64,000 nucleotides of DNA from Streptomyces griseoruber (lineage in GTDB: Bacteria > Actinomycetota > Actinomycetes > Streptomycetales > Streptomycetaceae): positions 296,705 to 360,704 of the forward strand of contig NZ_KQ948772.1 in NCBI RefSeq assembly GCF_001514205.1, written 5' to 3'. This document shows, piece after piece, positions 15,469-23,997 of the stretch. The notes under the pieces are model-generated. The model was not told the origin of the DNA. It ran no database searches and was given only the letters and a program-made list of their open reading frames with translations. The number at the start of each line of letters is the position of its first letter. Position 1 is the stretch's first letter. A program made the translations under genes and the position numbers.

Positions 15469-16548
15469 ATGGATCTGCCGGTGATGCCGCCCGTGAAGCC
15501 GATGCTCGCCAAGTCGGTGGCGGCGATTCCGGCGGGGATGCAGTACGAGGCGAAGTGGGACGGGTTCCGGGCCATCGTGTTCCGCGACGGGGCCGAGGTC
15601 GAGCTGGGCAGTCGCACCGGGAAGCCGCTGACCAGGTACTTTCCCGAGCTGGTGGAGGCGCTGAAGGAACGGTTGCCCGAGCGGTGCGTGCTGGACGGGG
15701 AGATCGTGATCGCGCGGGAGGGCCGGCTGGACTTCGACGCGCTCACCGAGCGCATCCATCCGGCGGAGTCGAGGGTGCGCACGCTGGCCGAGCGGACGCC
15801 GGCCTCGTTCGTGGCGTTCGACCTGCTGGCGCTGGCGGACACCGCGCTGCTCGACGTACCGCTGACCGACCGGCGGGAGCTGCTGACCAGGGCGCTGGCG
15901 GGGGTGAGCCCGCCCGTGCACCTGGCACCGGCGACGACCGACGCCGAGGTGGCCCGGCGGTGGTTCGAGCAGTACGAGGGCGCGGGCCTCGACGGAGTGA
16001 TCGCCAAGCCGCTCACCCTGCTCTACCGGCAGGACGAGCGGGCCATGTTCAAGGTGAAGCACGAGCGCACCGCCGACGTGGTGGTCGCCGGCTACCGCCT
16101 GCACAAGAGCGGGCCGGTCGTCGGGTCGCTGCTGCTGGGCCTGTACGACGACCGGGGCACCCTCCAGCACGTGGGCGTGTCCGCCGCCTTCCCCATGAAG
16201 CGCCGGGCCGAACTGGTCGAGGAGCTGGAGCCGTCACGGATGGCGGATCCCACCGGGCACCCGTGGGCGGCCTGGGCGCAGGAGGCCGCCCATGAGACGG
16301 CGCGGCTGCCGGGGGCGCCGAGCCGCTGGTCGGGCAAGAAGGACCTGTCCTGGGTGCCGCTGAGACCGGAGCGGGTGGCCGAGGTGGCGTACGACCACAT
16401 GGAGAACGGGGCGCGCTTCCGGCACACCGCCCGCTTCCGCCGCTGGCGCCCGGACCGCACCCCGGAGAGCTGCACGTACGGCCAGCTGGAGGAGCCGGTC
16501 CGCTACGACCTCGCGGAGATCCTGGGGACGCCCCCGGCGGCGCCCTGA
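15469..16548 (+). CDS. ATP-dependent DNA ligase (LigC/LigD-ligase type)
   Basis: A 359-residue ATP-dependent DNA ligase that seals nicks, in bacteria mainly during end joining and repair. The adenylation motif I is KWDGFRA with the nucleophilic Lys at residue 29. Later motifs are LDGEIVIAREG, FVAFDLLALAD, GLDGVIAKPL and FKVKHERTADVVVAGYR (motif V), followed by an OB-fold with LPGAPSRWSGKKDLSWVPLRPERVAEVAYD. The ATG at 15469 is chosen because MDLPVMPPVKPMLAK is the typical start. Its partner polymerase is encoded divergently. Size and order exclude the replicative NAD-dependent LigA. Confidence 0.93.
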   Translation: MDLPVMPPVKPMLAKSVAAIPAGMQYEAKWDGFRAIVFRDGAEVELGSRTGKPLTRYFPELVEALKERLPERCVLDGEIVIAREGRLDFDALTERIHPAESRVRTLAERTPASFVAFDLLALADTALLDVPLTDRRELLTRALAGVSPPVHLAPATTDAEVARRWFEQYEGAGLDGVIAKPLTLLYRQDERAMFKVKHERTADVVVAGYRLHKSGPVVGSLLLGLYDDRGTLQHVGVSAAFPMKRRAELVEELEPSRMADPTGHPWAAWAQEAAHETARLPGAPSRWSGKKDLSWVPLRPERVAEVAYDHMENGARFRHTARFRRWRPDRTPESCTYGQLEEPVRYDLAEILGTPPAAP

Positions 16549-16933
16549 CGGCGTGTGCGGGGCAGCGGCGCGGAGGCGTTCCGGACCGGGCGGGCGGCCG
16601 CGCCGCCGTGCCGATGCGGCCGAACCGGGGCACCGCGCGGCCCCGCCGGGAGGAACGCCTGGCGCAGGCGACGGCCTGTCAGGCGGTGGGCAGGGTGTCG
16701 GAGAGGTCCACGAACCGGTCGCCGGGCGGGCCCACGGGGACCCTGATCGGGCCGAACCGGGCCTGCGGGACGCGCGGATACCCGGCCCGGGCGCCCAGGC
16801 CCTCGGCGGTCCGGGGCCCGGTTGCCGGCCGGCCCCGGGGACCAGGACCGGTGCCCCGTCGCGCCCGCCCCGTCCACGCGGAGGCGCGACCGAACGGACG
16901 AGCGCACAATCGAGGGACGGGAACGGGGTGGCG
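16549..16933. other. Non-coding or decayed stretch of 385 bases
   Basis: No convincing gene. On the minus strand a frame ending at 16679 reads FGPIRVPVGPPGDRFVDLSDTLPTA at its C-terminus, which looks protein-like for 25-30 residues, but upstream it dissolves into Arg/Gly/Pro shadow sequence, so at most a gene remnant is present. The right end (16900-16933) should hold the promoter and ribosome-binding site of the DUF3048 lipoprotein. Confidence 0.4.
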
Positions 16934-17941
16934 ATGGTGGGTGCGGAACGCGCGAGACGCTCCAGGGCGGCGGTCGGGGCGACACCGGCCGCGCCCCTGC
17001 TCGCCGCGGCCCTCGCTCTCGCTCTCTCCCTCGCGGCCGGCTGTACGACGTCCCGCTCCCCGTCGCCCGACGACGGACGCAGCACATCGGGACGGCCGGA
17101 CGGCACCAGCCCGCCCGCCACGTCCCTCGGCCCGGTGCTCGCCGTGAAGATCGACAACGCGGACGCGGCCCGCCCGCAGACCGGGGTGGACGCCGCCGAC
17201 GTCGTCTACGTCGAGCAGGTCGAGGGCGGGCTGAGCCGGCTGATGGCGGTGTACGCGAGCAGGCTGCCGCAGGCGGTGGGGCCGGTGCGCAGCGCCCGTG
17301 AGTCCGATCTGGAGCTGCTGGGCCAGTTCCGGCGGCCGGTGCTGGCGTTCTCCGGGGCGCAGCACAAGCTGCTGCCGCTGATCGACCGGGCGCCGCTGGA
17401 CGCCGTCACGCCGGGCGACGCGTCCGGTGCCTATTTCCGCGGCCCGGACCGGGCCGCCCCGCACAATCTCTACCTCCGCCCGGACCGGCTGCTGCCGTCG
17501 GCGCCGGGCGCGGCCGCGCTGACCACCGGCTTCCGCTACGGCCCCGCGCCCTCCGGAGGCCGGGCGCAGGCCTCGCACACCGTGCGCTATCCGGCCGCCC
17601 GCTTCACCTTCACCTGGTCGGCGGACCGGGCCCGCTGGCTGGTCTCCATGGACGGCACGCCGACGGTGACGGCCGACGGACAACGGGTGGCCCCGGCCAC
17701 GGTGGTGGTGCAGTACGTGACGATGCGCGCGTCGGCGTTCCACGACTTCCTCGGCAACGACACTCCGTACACCGAGACGGTGGGGTCGGGGACGGCGGAG
17801 GTGCTGCGCGACGGACGGGCCTACGACGTGCGCTGGAAACGGGCGACGGCGCAGGACGGCACGGACTTCACCACGGGCGACGGCAACCCGGTCGACTTCG
17901 CCGAGGGGCAGGTGTGGGTGGTCTTCGCGAAGGCTCCGTGA
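16934..17941 (+). CDS. DUF3048 (YerB-like) lipoprotein
   Basis: A 335-residue lipoprotein. The N-terminus has Arg residues, a long Ala/Leu hydrophobic core and the lipobox Leu-Ala-Ala-Gly-Cys at about residue 37, followed by a Ser/Pro-rich linker. The mature part is DUF3048, as in Bacillus YerB. It opens with VLAVKIDNADAARPQTGVDAADVVY and continues with YVEQVEGGLSRLMAVYAS and VGPVRSARESDLELL. The second DUF3048 half ends in VDFAEGQVWVVFA. It would sit on the outer face of the membrane; the biochemical role is unknown. The start is ATG 16934 or GTG 16928. It converges on pcaV. Confidence 0.88.
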   Translation: MVGAERARRSRAAVGATPAAPLLAAALALALSLAAGCTTSRSPSPDDGRSTSGRPDGTSPPATSLGPVLAVKIDNADAARPQTGVDAADVVYVEQVEGGLSRLMAVYASRLPQAVGPVRSARESDLELLGQFRRPVLAFSGAQHKLLPLIDRAPLDAVTPGDASGAYFRGPDRAAPHNLYLRPDRLLPSAPGAAALTTGFRYGPAPSGGRAQASHTVRYPAARFTFTWSADRARWLVSMDGTPTVTADGQRVAPATVVVQYVTMRASAFHDFLGNDTPYTETVGSGTAEVLRDGRAYDVRWKRATAQDGTDFTTGDGNPVDFAEGQVWVVFAKAP

Positions 17942-17992
17942 CCGGGGGCCGATCAGCGGTGGACGAGGAGCGGTGCACCGTGCGCGGTCGCC

Positions 17993-18457
17993 TCACCCCT
18001 GCCCGACCAGCGGCTCGGCCGGATTGCGCAGTCCCTCCGCCGCGTCCGAGACCCGCCGGATCAGGTCGAAGAACTGGACCTGCTCCTCGGCGGAGAGCGG
18101 CGCGAGGAAGACCTGGTTCATCCGGGCCGTGCGGACGGTGAGCCTGCGGTGCGTGCGTACCCCGTCCTCGGTGAGCCGCAGCAGGGCACGGCGGCCGTCC
18201 GCCGGGTCGCGGACCTTGTCCAGCAGCCCGCGCCGGCTCAGCCGGCTGATCACCTCGGCGATCGTGGAGCGGTCGAGCCCCACCCGCTCGCCGACGGTGC
18301 GCTGGTCGAGGCCCGGCTCGGCGACGAGCGCGTTGAGGACGGCGAACTGCGGGGAGGTGATCTCCTCGGAGACCATCGTGTTCCACAGCAGGTAGTGCGC
18401 CTGCTGGAGCCGCCGGGCGAGGTGCCCGGGATGGCTCGAGAGATCCACCGCGGCCAT
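17993..18457 (-). CDS. pcaV: PcaV, MarR-family repressor of the beta-ketoadipate operon
   Basis: A 154-residue MarR-family winged-helix protein divergent from pcaI, the position and size of S. coelicolor PcaV, which represses the pca operon and is released by protocatechuate. The recognition region is LDQRTVGERVGLDRSTIAEVISRLSRRGL and the wing DPADGRRALLRLTEDG. Residue 15 is Arg (GHLARRLQQAHYLLW), the residue I recall as central to ligand binding and repression in PcaV, so the sensor function looks intact. The ATG at 18455-18457 is the start. Operator candidates lie in the 214-base gap to pcaI. Regulation of pca by PcaV is established in S. coelicolor and inferred here. Confidence 0.92.
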   Translation of the reverse strand: MAAVDLSSHPGHLARRLQQAHYLLWNTMVSEEITSPQFAVLNALVAEPGLDQRTVGERVGLDRSTIAEVISRLSRRGLLDKVRDPADGRRALLRLTEDGVRTHRRLTVRTARMNQVFLAPLSAEEQVQFFDLIRRVSDAAEGLRNPAEPLVGQG

Positions 18458-18493
18458 ATGCCCTCCTCTGCTTCGGATTCGATCGGTGCACTG

Positions 18494-18598
18494 AACGATA
18501 CCGTTAGCCTCCCGGCCTCGTCTCTCCCCCGGACGGCCTTCACCCCTCCTTCTGCCTGGGGTCTTGACTGTCCCACGCCACGATGGCAGCGTGTGGGA
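18494..18598. promoter_or_regulatory. pcaV-pcaI divergent control region
   Basis: Several dyads lie here: AACG-ATAC-CGTT at 18494-18505, close to pcaV; GCCA-CGA-TGGC at 18577-18587, nested inside the larger inverted repeat TCCCAC-N16-GTGGGA (18571-18576 and 18593-18598). A TTGACT -35-like element is at 18564-18569, facing pcaI. A further dyad TCAG-TGCC-CTGA follows near 18618. These are the natural candidates for PcaV sites and the operon promoter. Confidence 0.55.
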
Positions 18599-18671
18599 AA
18601 CCTCGGAGAAATAATCAGTGCCCTGAGTAATTCGGGCGCCGACGGCACTCGGAAGAGAGGAGGCTCAACGG

Positions 18672-19427
18672 ATGGACAAGGTGGTCGCCACGGCCCTGGA
18701 GGCGGTGGCCGACGTGCCGGACGGCGCGTCGCTGGCAGTGGGCGGTTTCGGACTGAGCGGCGTGCCGAACGTCCTCATCCAGGCCCTGTACGAGCGGGGC
18801 GTGAGCGGTCTGTCGGTCGTCTCCAACAACTGCGGGGCGATGGAGTCGGGCCTCGCGGTCCTGCTCGCCGCCGGGCGGATCTCCCGGGTGACCGGTTCCT
18901 ACATCGGCGCGAACAAGGAGTTCGCCCGCCAGTACCTGGCCGGGGAGCTGGAGGTCGAGATGATCCCGCAGGGCACCCTCGCCGAGCGGCTGCGGGCCGG
19001 CGGCGCGGGCATCCCCGCCTTCTACACCCCCGCCGGGGTGGGCACCCAGGTCGCCGAGGGCGGGCTGCCGTGGCGCTACGACGGTGAGGGCGGCGTCGCG
19101 CTGGCGTCCCCGCCGAAGGAGGTGCGCGAGTTCGACGGCACCCCGTACGTGCTGGAGCGCGGCATCCGCACCGACTTCGCGCTGGTCCGGGCCGCCAGGG
19201 GCGACCGGCACGGCAACCTGGTCTTCAACAAGTCCTCCCGCAACTTCAACCCGCTCTCCGCGATGGCCGGGAGGATCACGGTCGCCGAGGTGGAGGAGCT
19301 GGTGGAGCCCGGGGAGATCGACCCGGACGCGGTGCATCTGCCCGGCATCTTCGTGCAGCGCGTGGTCGCGCTGACCCCGGAGCAGGCCGCCGACAAGAAG
19401 ATCGAGCAGCGGACGGTGAGCAGCTGA
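18672..19427 (+). CDS. pcaI: 3-oxoadipate CoA-transferase subunit A
   Basis: A 251-residue alpha subunit of the succinyl-CoA:3-oxoadipate CoA-transferase, which activates beta-ketoadipate with CoA from succinyl-CoA in the second-last step of the pathway. Typical segments are LAVGGFGLSGVPNVLIQAL near the N-terminus, SNNCGAMESGLAVLL, the GSYIGANKEFARQYL loop and GDRHGNLVFNKSSRNFNP. The ATG at 18672 follows the ribosome-binding site AGGAGG. Its stop overlaps the start of pcaJ, as expected for subunits made in equal amounts. First gene of the pcaIJFHGBL operon. Confidence 0.95.
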   Translation: MDKVVATALEAVADVPDGASLAVGGFGLSGVPNVLIQALYERGVSGLSVVSNNCGAMESGLAVLLAAGRISRVTGSYIGANKEFARQYLAGELEVEMIPQGTLAERLRAGGAGIPAFYTPAGVGTQVAEGGLPWRYDGEGGVALASPPKEVREFDGTPYVLERGIRTDFALVRAARGDRHGNLVFNKSSRNFNPLSAMAGRITVAEVEELVEPGEIDPDAVHLPGIFVQRVVALTPEQAADKKIEQRTVSS

Positions 19428-20071
19428 TGGCCTGGACACGTGAGCAGATGGCCGCCCGGGCCGCGCGCGAGCTCCGGGACGGGCAGTACGTCAACCTGGG
19501 CATCGGGCTGCCGACGCTGATCCCGAACTATCTGCCGGAGGGCGTGGAGGTGATCCTGGAGTCGGAGAACGGCATCCTGGGCACCGGCCCCTACCCGGCC
19601 GAGGACGCCGTCGACCCGGATCTGATCAACGCGGGGAAGGAGACGGTGACGGTCCTGCCGGGCGCGTCCTTCTTCGACTCGGCGCTGTCCTTCGGGATGA
19701 TCCGCGGCGGGCACATCGACGTCGCCGTGCTGGGCGCCATGCAGGTGTCCGCGAAGGGCGACCTGGCCAACTGGGCGATCCCCGGGAAGCTGATCACCGG
19801 GATCGGCGGCGCGATGGACCTCGTCCACGGGGCCCGTACGGTCGTCGTGGTGATGACCCACACCGCCAAGGACGGCTCGCCGAAGATCCTCGAGGAGTGC
19901 GCGCTGCCGCTCACCGGCAAGGCGTGCGTGGACCGGGTCATCACCGACCTCGGGGTGATCGACGTGACCCCGGACGGGCTCGTGCTGACCGAGGTCGCAC
20001 CCGGGGTGGACGTCGAGGACGTCGTCGCCCGGACCGACGCCGAACTGACCGTTGCGGAGGACCTGCTGTGA
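19427..20071 (+). CDS. pcaJ: 3-oxoadipate CoA-transferase subunit B
   Basis: A 214-residue beta subunit of the same CoA-transferase. It carries the catalytic glutamate in the SENG motif (LESENGILGTGP near residue 45), which forms the gamma-glutamyl-CoA intermediate. Other family segments are YVNLGIGLPTLIPNYL at the start and AMDLVHGARTVVVVMTHTAKDG near residue 135. The ATG overlaps the TGA of pcaI by one base, and its own stop overlaps the GTG of pcaF, so the three are translationally coupled. Length is normal. Confidence 0.95.
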   Translation: MAWTREQMAARAARELRDGQYVNLGIGLPTLIPNYLPEGVEVILESENGILGTGPYPAEDAVDPDLINAGKETVTVLPGASFFDSALSFGMIRGGHIDVAVLGAMQVSAKGDLANWAIPGKLITGIGGAMDLVHGARTVVVVMTHTAKDGSPKILEECALPLTGKACVDRVITDLGVIDVTPDGLVLTEVAPGVDVEDVVARTDAELTVAEDLL

Positions 20072-21270
20072 ACACGGTGTACGTCGTCGACGCCGTCCGC
20101 ACCCCGATCGGCCGCTACAACGGCGGCCTCGCGGGCGTGCGCCCGGACGACCTCGCCGCCCACGCCGTCCGTGAGCTCCTCGCCCGTACGCCCGCGCTGG
20201 ACCCGGCCCGGATCGAGGACGTGTACTTCGGCAACGCCAACGGCGCCGGCGAGGAGAACCGCAACGTCGCCCGGATGGCCGCGCTGCTCGCCGGCCTGCC
20301 CACCTCGGTGCCGGGCGTCACCGTCAACCGGCTGTGCGCCTCCGGGCTGGAGGCGGTGATCCAGGCGGCCCGCGCCATCGCGGTCGGCGACGCCTCCGTC
20401 GCCGTGGCCGGTGGCGTGGAGTCGATGACCCGGGCGCCGTACGTGCTGCCGAAGTCGGACCGGGCCTTCCCCGCCGGGCACACCGAGCTGTACTCGACCA
20501 CGCTCGGCTGGCGGATGGTCAACCCGCGGATGGACCCGCGGTGGACCATCCCGCTCGGCGAGTCGGCGGAGCTGATCGCCGACAAGCACAAGATCAGCCG
20601 TGAGCAGCAGGACGAGTTCGCCCTCGCCTCGCATCGGAAGGCGGCGAAGGCGCAGGCCGAGGGGTTGTTCGACGCCGAGCTGGCGCCGGTGGCGATCCCG
20701 CAGCGCAAGGGCGACCCGGTTCTCTTCGGCGCCGACGAATGCGTACGCCCGGATGCGTCGCTTGCGGCGATGGCGAAGCTGAAGCCGTCCTTCCGCCCCG
20801 GCGCCGGGACCGTCACCGCGGGCAACGCCTCGCCGCTGAACGACGGTGCCGCGGCCCTGCTGCTGGTGGACGAGGAGGGGCTGAAGGCGACCGGCCGGGA
20901 GCCGCTCGCCCGTGTCTCGGCGACCGGTGCGCACGCCGTCGACCCGGACTACTTCGGGCTCGCCCCGGTCGAGGCCGTCAACCGGGCGCTCGCCAAGGCC
21001 GGCCGGACCTTCTCCGACCTGTCCGTGCTCGAACTGAACGAGGCGTTCGCCGCCCAGGTGCTGGGCTGTGTCGCCGAATGGCCCGAGTTCGACCCGGCGG
21101 TCCTCAACCCGCAGGGCGGCGCCATCGCCCTCGGCCACCCGCTCGGCGCCTCCGGCGCCCGGCTCGCCGGCACCGTCGCCCACCAGCTCGCCCGCAAGGG
21201 CAGCGGCACCGGTGTCGCCACCCTCTGCATCGGCGTGGGCCAAGGCCTCGCCCTCGTCCTCGAACGTTAG
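20068..21270 (+). CDS. pcaF: 3-oxoadipyl-CoA thiolase
   Basis: A 400-residue thiolase that cleaves 3-oxoadipyl-CoA to succinyl-CoA and acetyl-CoA, the last step of the pathway. All catalytic elements are present: nucleophilic Cys in NRLCASGLEA near residue 90, VAGGVESMTRAPYV, the NEAFAAQ loop, His in GHPLGASG near residue 356 and the second Cys in LCIGVGQG near residue 386. The GTG at 20068 overlaps the pcaJ stop (GTGA). Operon position right after the transferase genes supports PcaF rather than another acetyl-CoA acetyltransferase. Confidence 0.95.
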   Translation: MNTVYVVDAVRTPIGRYNGGLAGVRPDDLAAHAVRELLARTPALDPARIEDVYFGNANGAGEENRNVARMAALLAGLPTSVPGVTVNRLCASGLEAVIQAARAIAVGDASVAVAGGVESMTRAPYVLPKSDRAFPAGHTELYSTTLGWRMVNPRMDPRWTIPLGESAELIADKHKISREQQDEFALASHRKAAKAQAEGLFDAELAPVAIPQRKGDPVLFGADECVRPDASLAAMAKLKPSFRPGAGTVTAGNASPLNDGAAALLLVDEEGLKATGREPLARVSATGAHAVDPDYFGLAPVEAVNRALAKAGRTFSDLSVLELNEAFAAQVLGCVAEWPEFDPAVLNPQGGAIALGHPLGASGARLAGTVAHQLARKGSGTGVATLCIGVGQGLALVLER

Positions 21271-21286
21271 GCCTCCAGGAATCCCC

Positions 21287-22060
21287 ATGACTCTCACCCA
21301 GCACGACATCGACCGGGAGATCGCGGCCGAGCACGCCGCGTACGAGAAGCGGGTCGCCGACGGCGCGCCCGTGGAGCACCAGCCGCGCCGCGACTACGCG
21401 CCGTACCGCTCCTCGGTCCTGCGCCACCCGAAGCAGCCGCCGGTCACCATCGACGTGTCGAAGGACCCGGAGCTGGTGGAGCTGCACTCCCCCGCCTTCG
21501 GCGAGCGCGACATCACCGAGATCGACAACGATCTGACCCGCCAGCACCAGGGCGAGCCGATCGGCGAGCGCATCACCGTCTCCGGACGGCTGCTGGACCG
21601 CGCCGGGCGTCCGATCCGGGGCCAGCTCGTCGAGATCTGGCAGGCCAACTCGGCGGGCCGGTACGCGCACCAGCGCGAGCAGCACGACGCCCCGCTGGAC
21701 CCGAACTTCACCGGCGTCGGCCGCACCCTGACCGACGACGACGGCCGGTACCACTTCACGACCGTCCAGCCGGGCCCCTACCCCTGGCGCCAGCACCTCA
21801 ACGCCTGGCGGCCCGCCCACATCCACTTCTCGCTCTTCGGGACGGCGTTCACCCAGCGGCTCGTGACGCAGATGTACTTCCCGAGCGACCCGCTGTTCCC
21901 CTACGACCCGATCATCCAGTCGGTGACGGACGACGCGGCCCGCCAGCGGCTGATCGCGACGTACGACCACAGCCTGTCGGTGCCGGAGTTCTCGATGGGC
22001 TACCACTGGGACATCGTGCTGGACGGCCCGCAGGCCACCTGGATCGAAGAAGGACGCTGA
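21287..22060 (+). CDS. pcaH: Protocatechuate 3,4-dioxygenase, beta subunit
   Basis: A 257-residue beta subunit of the non-heme Fe(III) intradiol dioxygenase that opens protocatechuate to beta-carboxy-cis,cis-muconate. The iron ligands are the two Tyr and two His of this subunit; the ligand region PYPWRQHLNAWRPAHIHFS is plain near residue 165-185. The intradiol signature around LVEIWQANSAGRY is also present. The N-terminus has the beta-specific RDYAPYRSSVLRHPK. The ATG at 21287 lies 16 bases after the pcaF stop, with CCAGGA as a weak ribosome-binding site. Confidence 0.96.
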   Translation: MTLTQHDIDREIAAEHAAYEKRVADGAPVEHQPRRDYAPYRSSVLRHPKQPPVTIDVSKDPELVELHSPAFGERDITEIDNDLTRQHQGEPIGERITVSGRLLDRAGRPIRGQLVEIWQANSAGRYAHQREQHDAPLDPNFTGVGRTLTDDDGRYHFTTVQPGPYPWRQHLNAWRPAHIHFSLFGTAFTQRLVTQMYFPSDPLFPYDPIIQSVTDDAARQRLIATYDHSLSVPEFSMGYHWDIVLDGPQATWIEEGR

Positions 22061-22066
22061 CCTGCC

Positions 22067-22672
22067 ATGACGAAGATCGACACAAGCCGTCCGGAGACCG
22101 TGCTCCCGACCCCGTCGCACACGGTCGGCCCGTTCTACGGCCATGCCCTGCCGTTCCCCGGCGGCGGCGACATCGCCCCGCTCGGCCACCCGGACACCGT
22201 CGCCCTCCAGGGGTACGTGTACGACGGCGAGGGCAACCCGCTGCCGGACGCGTTCGTGGAGCTGTGGGGCGCCGACCCGGACGGCCGGGTGCCGCAGAGC
22301 GACGGCTCGATGCGGCGCGACCCGTCCACGGGCGGCTTCCTGGGCCGCAACGGCGTGGAGTTCACCGGCTGGGGCCGCGTCCAGACCGACGCGAACGGCC
22401 ACTGGTCGGCCCGCACCCTGCGGCCCGGCGCGCGCGGGAACAGCGCGCCCTACCTCAGCGTCTGTGTGTTCGCCCGCGGTCTGCTGGTGCACCTGTACAC
22501 CCGGATCTACCTGCCGGGCGACGAGGCCGCGCTCGCCGCGGACCCGCTGCTGGAGCGGCTCGACCCGGCGCGCCGGGCCACGCTGATCGCCACGGACGGC
22601 CCGCTGGGCACCTACCGTTTCGACATCCGCCTTCAGGGCGAAGGCGAGACGGTGTTCCTGGAGTTCCAGTGA
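22067..22672 (+). CDS. pcaG: Protocatechuate 3,4-dioxygenase, alpha subunit
   Basis: A 201-residue alpha subunit of the same dioxygenase, sharing the fold of PcaH but without a functional iron site of its own; it completes the active-site wall. Features are TPSHTVGPFYGHALPF at the N-terminus, DAFVELWGADPDGRVPQ near residue 60 and ARGLLVHLYTRIYLPGDE near residue 140. It starts 6 bases after pcaH and its stop overlaps the pcaB GTG. It is shorter than PcaH, as normal. Confidence 0.95.
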   Translation: MTKIDTSRPETVLPTPSHTVGPFYGHALPFPGGGDIAPLGHPDTVALQGYVYDGEGNPLPDAFVELWGADPDGRVPQSDGSMRRDPSTGGFLGRNGVEFTGWGRVQTDANGHWSARTLRPGARGNSAPYLSVCVFARGLLVHLYTRIYLPGDEAALAADPLLERLDPARRATLIATDGPLGTYRFDIRLQGEGETVFLEFQ

Positions 22673-23997
22673 CGGATGCCCGGCCCGAGTCCGGTCTGCT
22701 CTCCCCGGGGTGGACCGGCTCCCCCGCCGCCTCCGCGACCTCCGACGGCGCCTACCTGCGGGCGCTGCTGGACGCGGAGGCCGCGCTGACCCGTGCCCAG
22801 GAGACCCTGGGCCTGGCCCCCGAGGGCGCCGGGGCGGCGGTCACCGCGGCCGCCGCCGGCGCGTTCGACGCGCACTCCCTCGCCGAGCGCGCCCGCGGAG
22901 GCGGCAACCCGGTGATCCCGCTGGTCGCGGACCTCACCCGGGCGGTCGGCGGCACCTTCGGCCCGTACGTCCACCGGGGCGCGACCAGCCAGGACATCAT
23001 GGACACGGCGACGATGCTGGTCGCCGTGCGCACCCTGGAGACGGTGCTGGCCGACCTCGGACGTACGCAGGAGGCGCTCGCCCGGCTCGCCGCCGCGCAC
23101 CGGGACACGGTGATGCCCGGCCGGACGCTCACCCAGCACGCCGTACCGACGACCTTCGGGCTGAAGGCCGCCGGATGGCGTTCCCTCGTGCTGGACGCAC
23201 GGGACCGGATCACCGCCGTACGGGACGGTCTGCCCGCCCAACTCGGCGGCGCCGCCGGGACACTGGCGGCCTTCACGGCATACGGCGCCCCGGACGCGAC
23301 GGCGCTGGTGGCCGCGTACGCGCGCGAACTCGAGCTGGCGGAACCGCTGTTGCCGTGGCACACCCTGCGCACCCCGGTCGCCGACCTCGCCGGCGCTCTC
23401 GCCTTCGCGGCGGGCGCGCTGGGCAAGATCGCGACGGACGTCCTCACCCTCGCCCGCACCGAGATCGCCGAGGTGGCGGAGGGCAGCGGGGGCGGCTCCT
23501 CGGCCATGCCGCACAAGGCGAACCCGGTGCGCTCGACGCTGATCGCGGCCGCCGCCCTGCGCGCACCGCAGCTCGCGGCCGTGCTGTTCGGGTCGCTGAC
23601 CGCCCCGGACGAGCGGCCGGCCGGGGCCTGGCACGCCGAGTGGGAGCCGCTGCGGGATCTGCTGCGGCTGGTCGGCGGGGCCGCCCGGGACGCGGCCGAG
23701 CTGGCCGAGGGCCTGCGCGTACGTCCGGAGGCGATGCGCGCCGACGTGGACCTCACCCACGGGCTCATCGTCTCCGAGCGGCTGTCCGCCGAGCTGTCGG
23801 CGGTGCTGGGCCGGGCCCGGGCCAAGGAGCTGCTCACCGCGCTCGCCCCGCGCACCTACGCCGAGGGCCGTCCGCTGGCCGAACTCCTCGCGGAGGAGGC
23901 CGACATGAAGGACGTCGACCTCGGCGACCTCACCGACCCCGCCCGCTACACCGGCTCCGCCGGTGCCCTCACCGACCGTGCGCTGGAGCGACGTTGA
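22669..23997 (+). CDS. pcaB: 3-carboxy-cis,cis-muconate cycloisomerase
   Basis: A 442-residue member of the fumarase/aspartase superfamily that lactonises beta-carboxymuconate to gamma-carboxymuconolactone. The superfamily signature GSSAMPHKANPVRS is near residue 280, the conserved RGATSQDIMDTA near residue 105 and GRTLTQHAVPTTFG near residue 145. The GTG at 22669 overlaps the pcaG stop, and its stop overlaps the TTG of pcaL. The C-terminal helices are somewhat divergent, but the length is typical. Confidence 0.94.
   Translation: MTDARPESGLLSPGWTGSPAASATSDGAYLRALLDAEAALTRAQETLGLAPEGAGAAVTAAAAGAFDAHSLAERARGGGNPVIPLVADLTRAVGGTFGPYVHRGATSQDIMDTATMLVAVRTLETVLADLGRTQEALARLAAAHRDTVMPGRTLTQHAVPTTFGLKAAGWRSLVLDARDRITAVRDGLPAQLGGAAGTLAAFTAYGAPDATALVAAYARELELAEPLLPWHTLRTPVADLAGALAFAAGALGKIATDVLTLARTEIAEVAEGSGGGSSAMPHKANPVRSTLIAAAALRAPQLAAVLFGSLTAPDERPAGAWHAEWEPLRDLLRLVGGAARDAAELAEGLRVRPEAMRADVDLTHGLIVSERLSAELSAVLGRARAKELLTALAPRTYAEGRPLAELLAEEADMKDVDLGDLTDPARYTGSAGALTDRALERR

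Noticed and set aside
16679..16860. Minus-strand reading ending FVDLSDTLPTA that could be a gene C-terminus
   Set aside because: Only 25-30 residues look protein-like, there is no start or ribosome-binding site and the rest is a shadow of the DUF3048 gene; kept only as an intergenic note.
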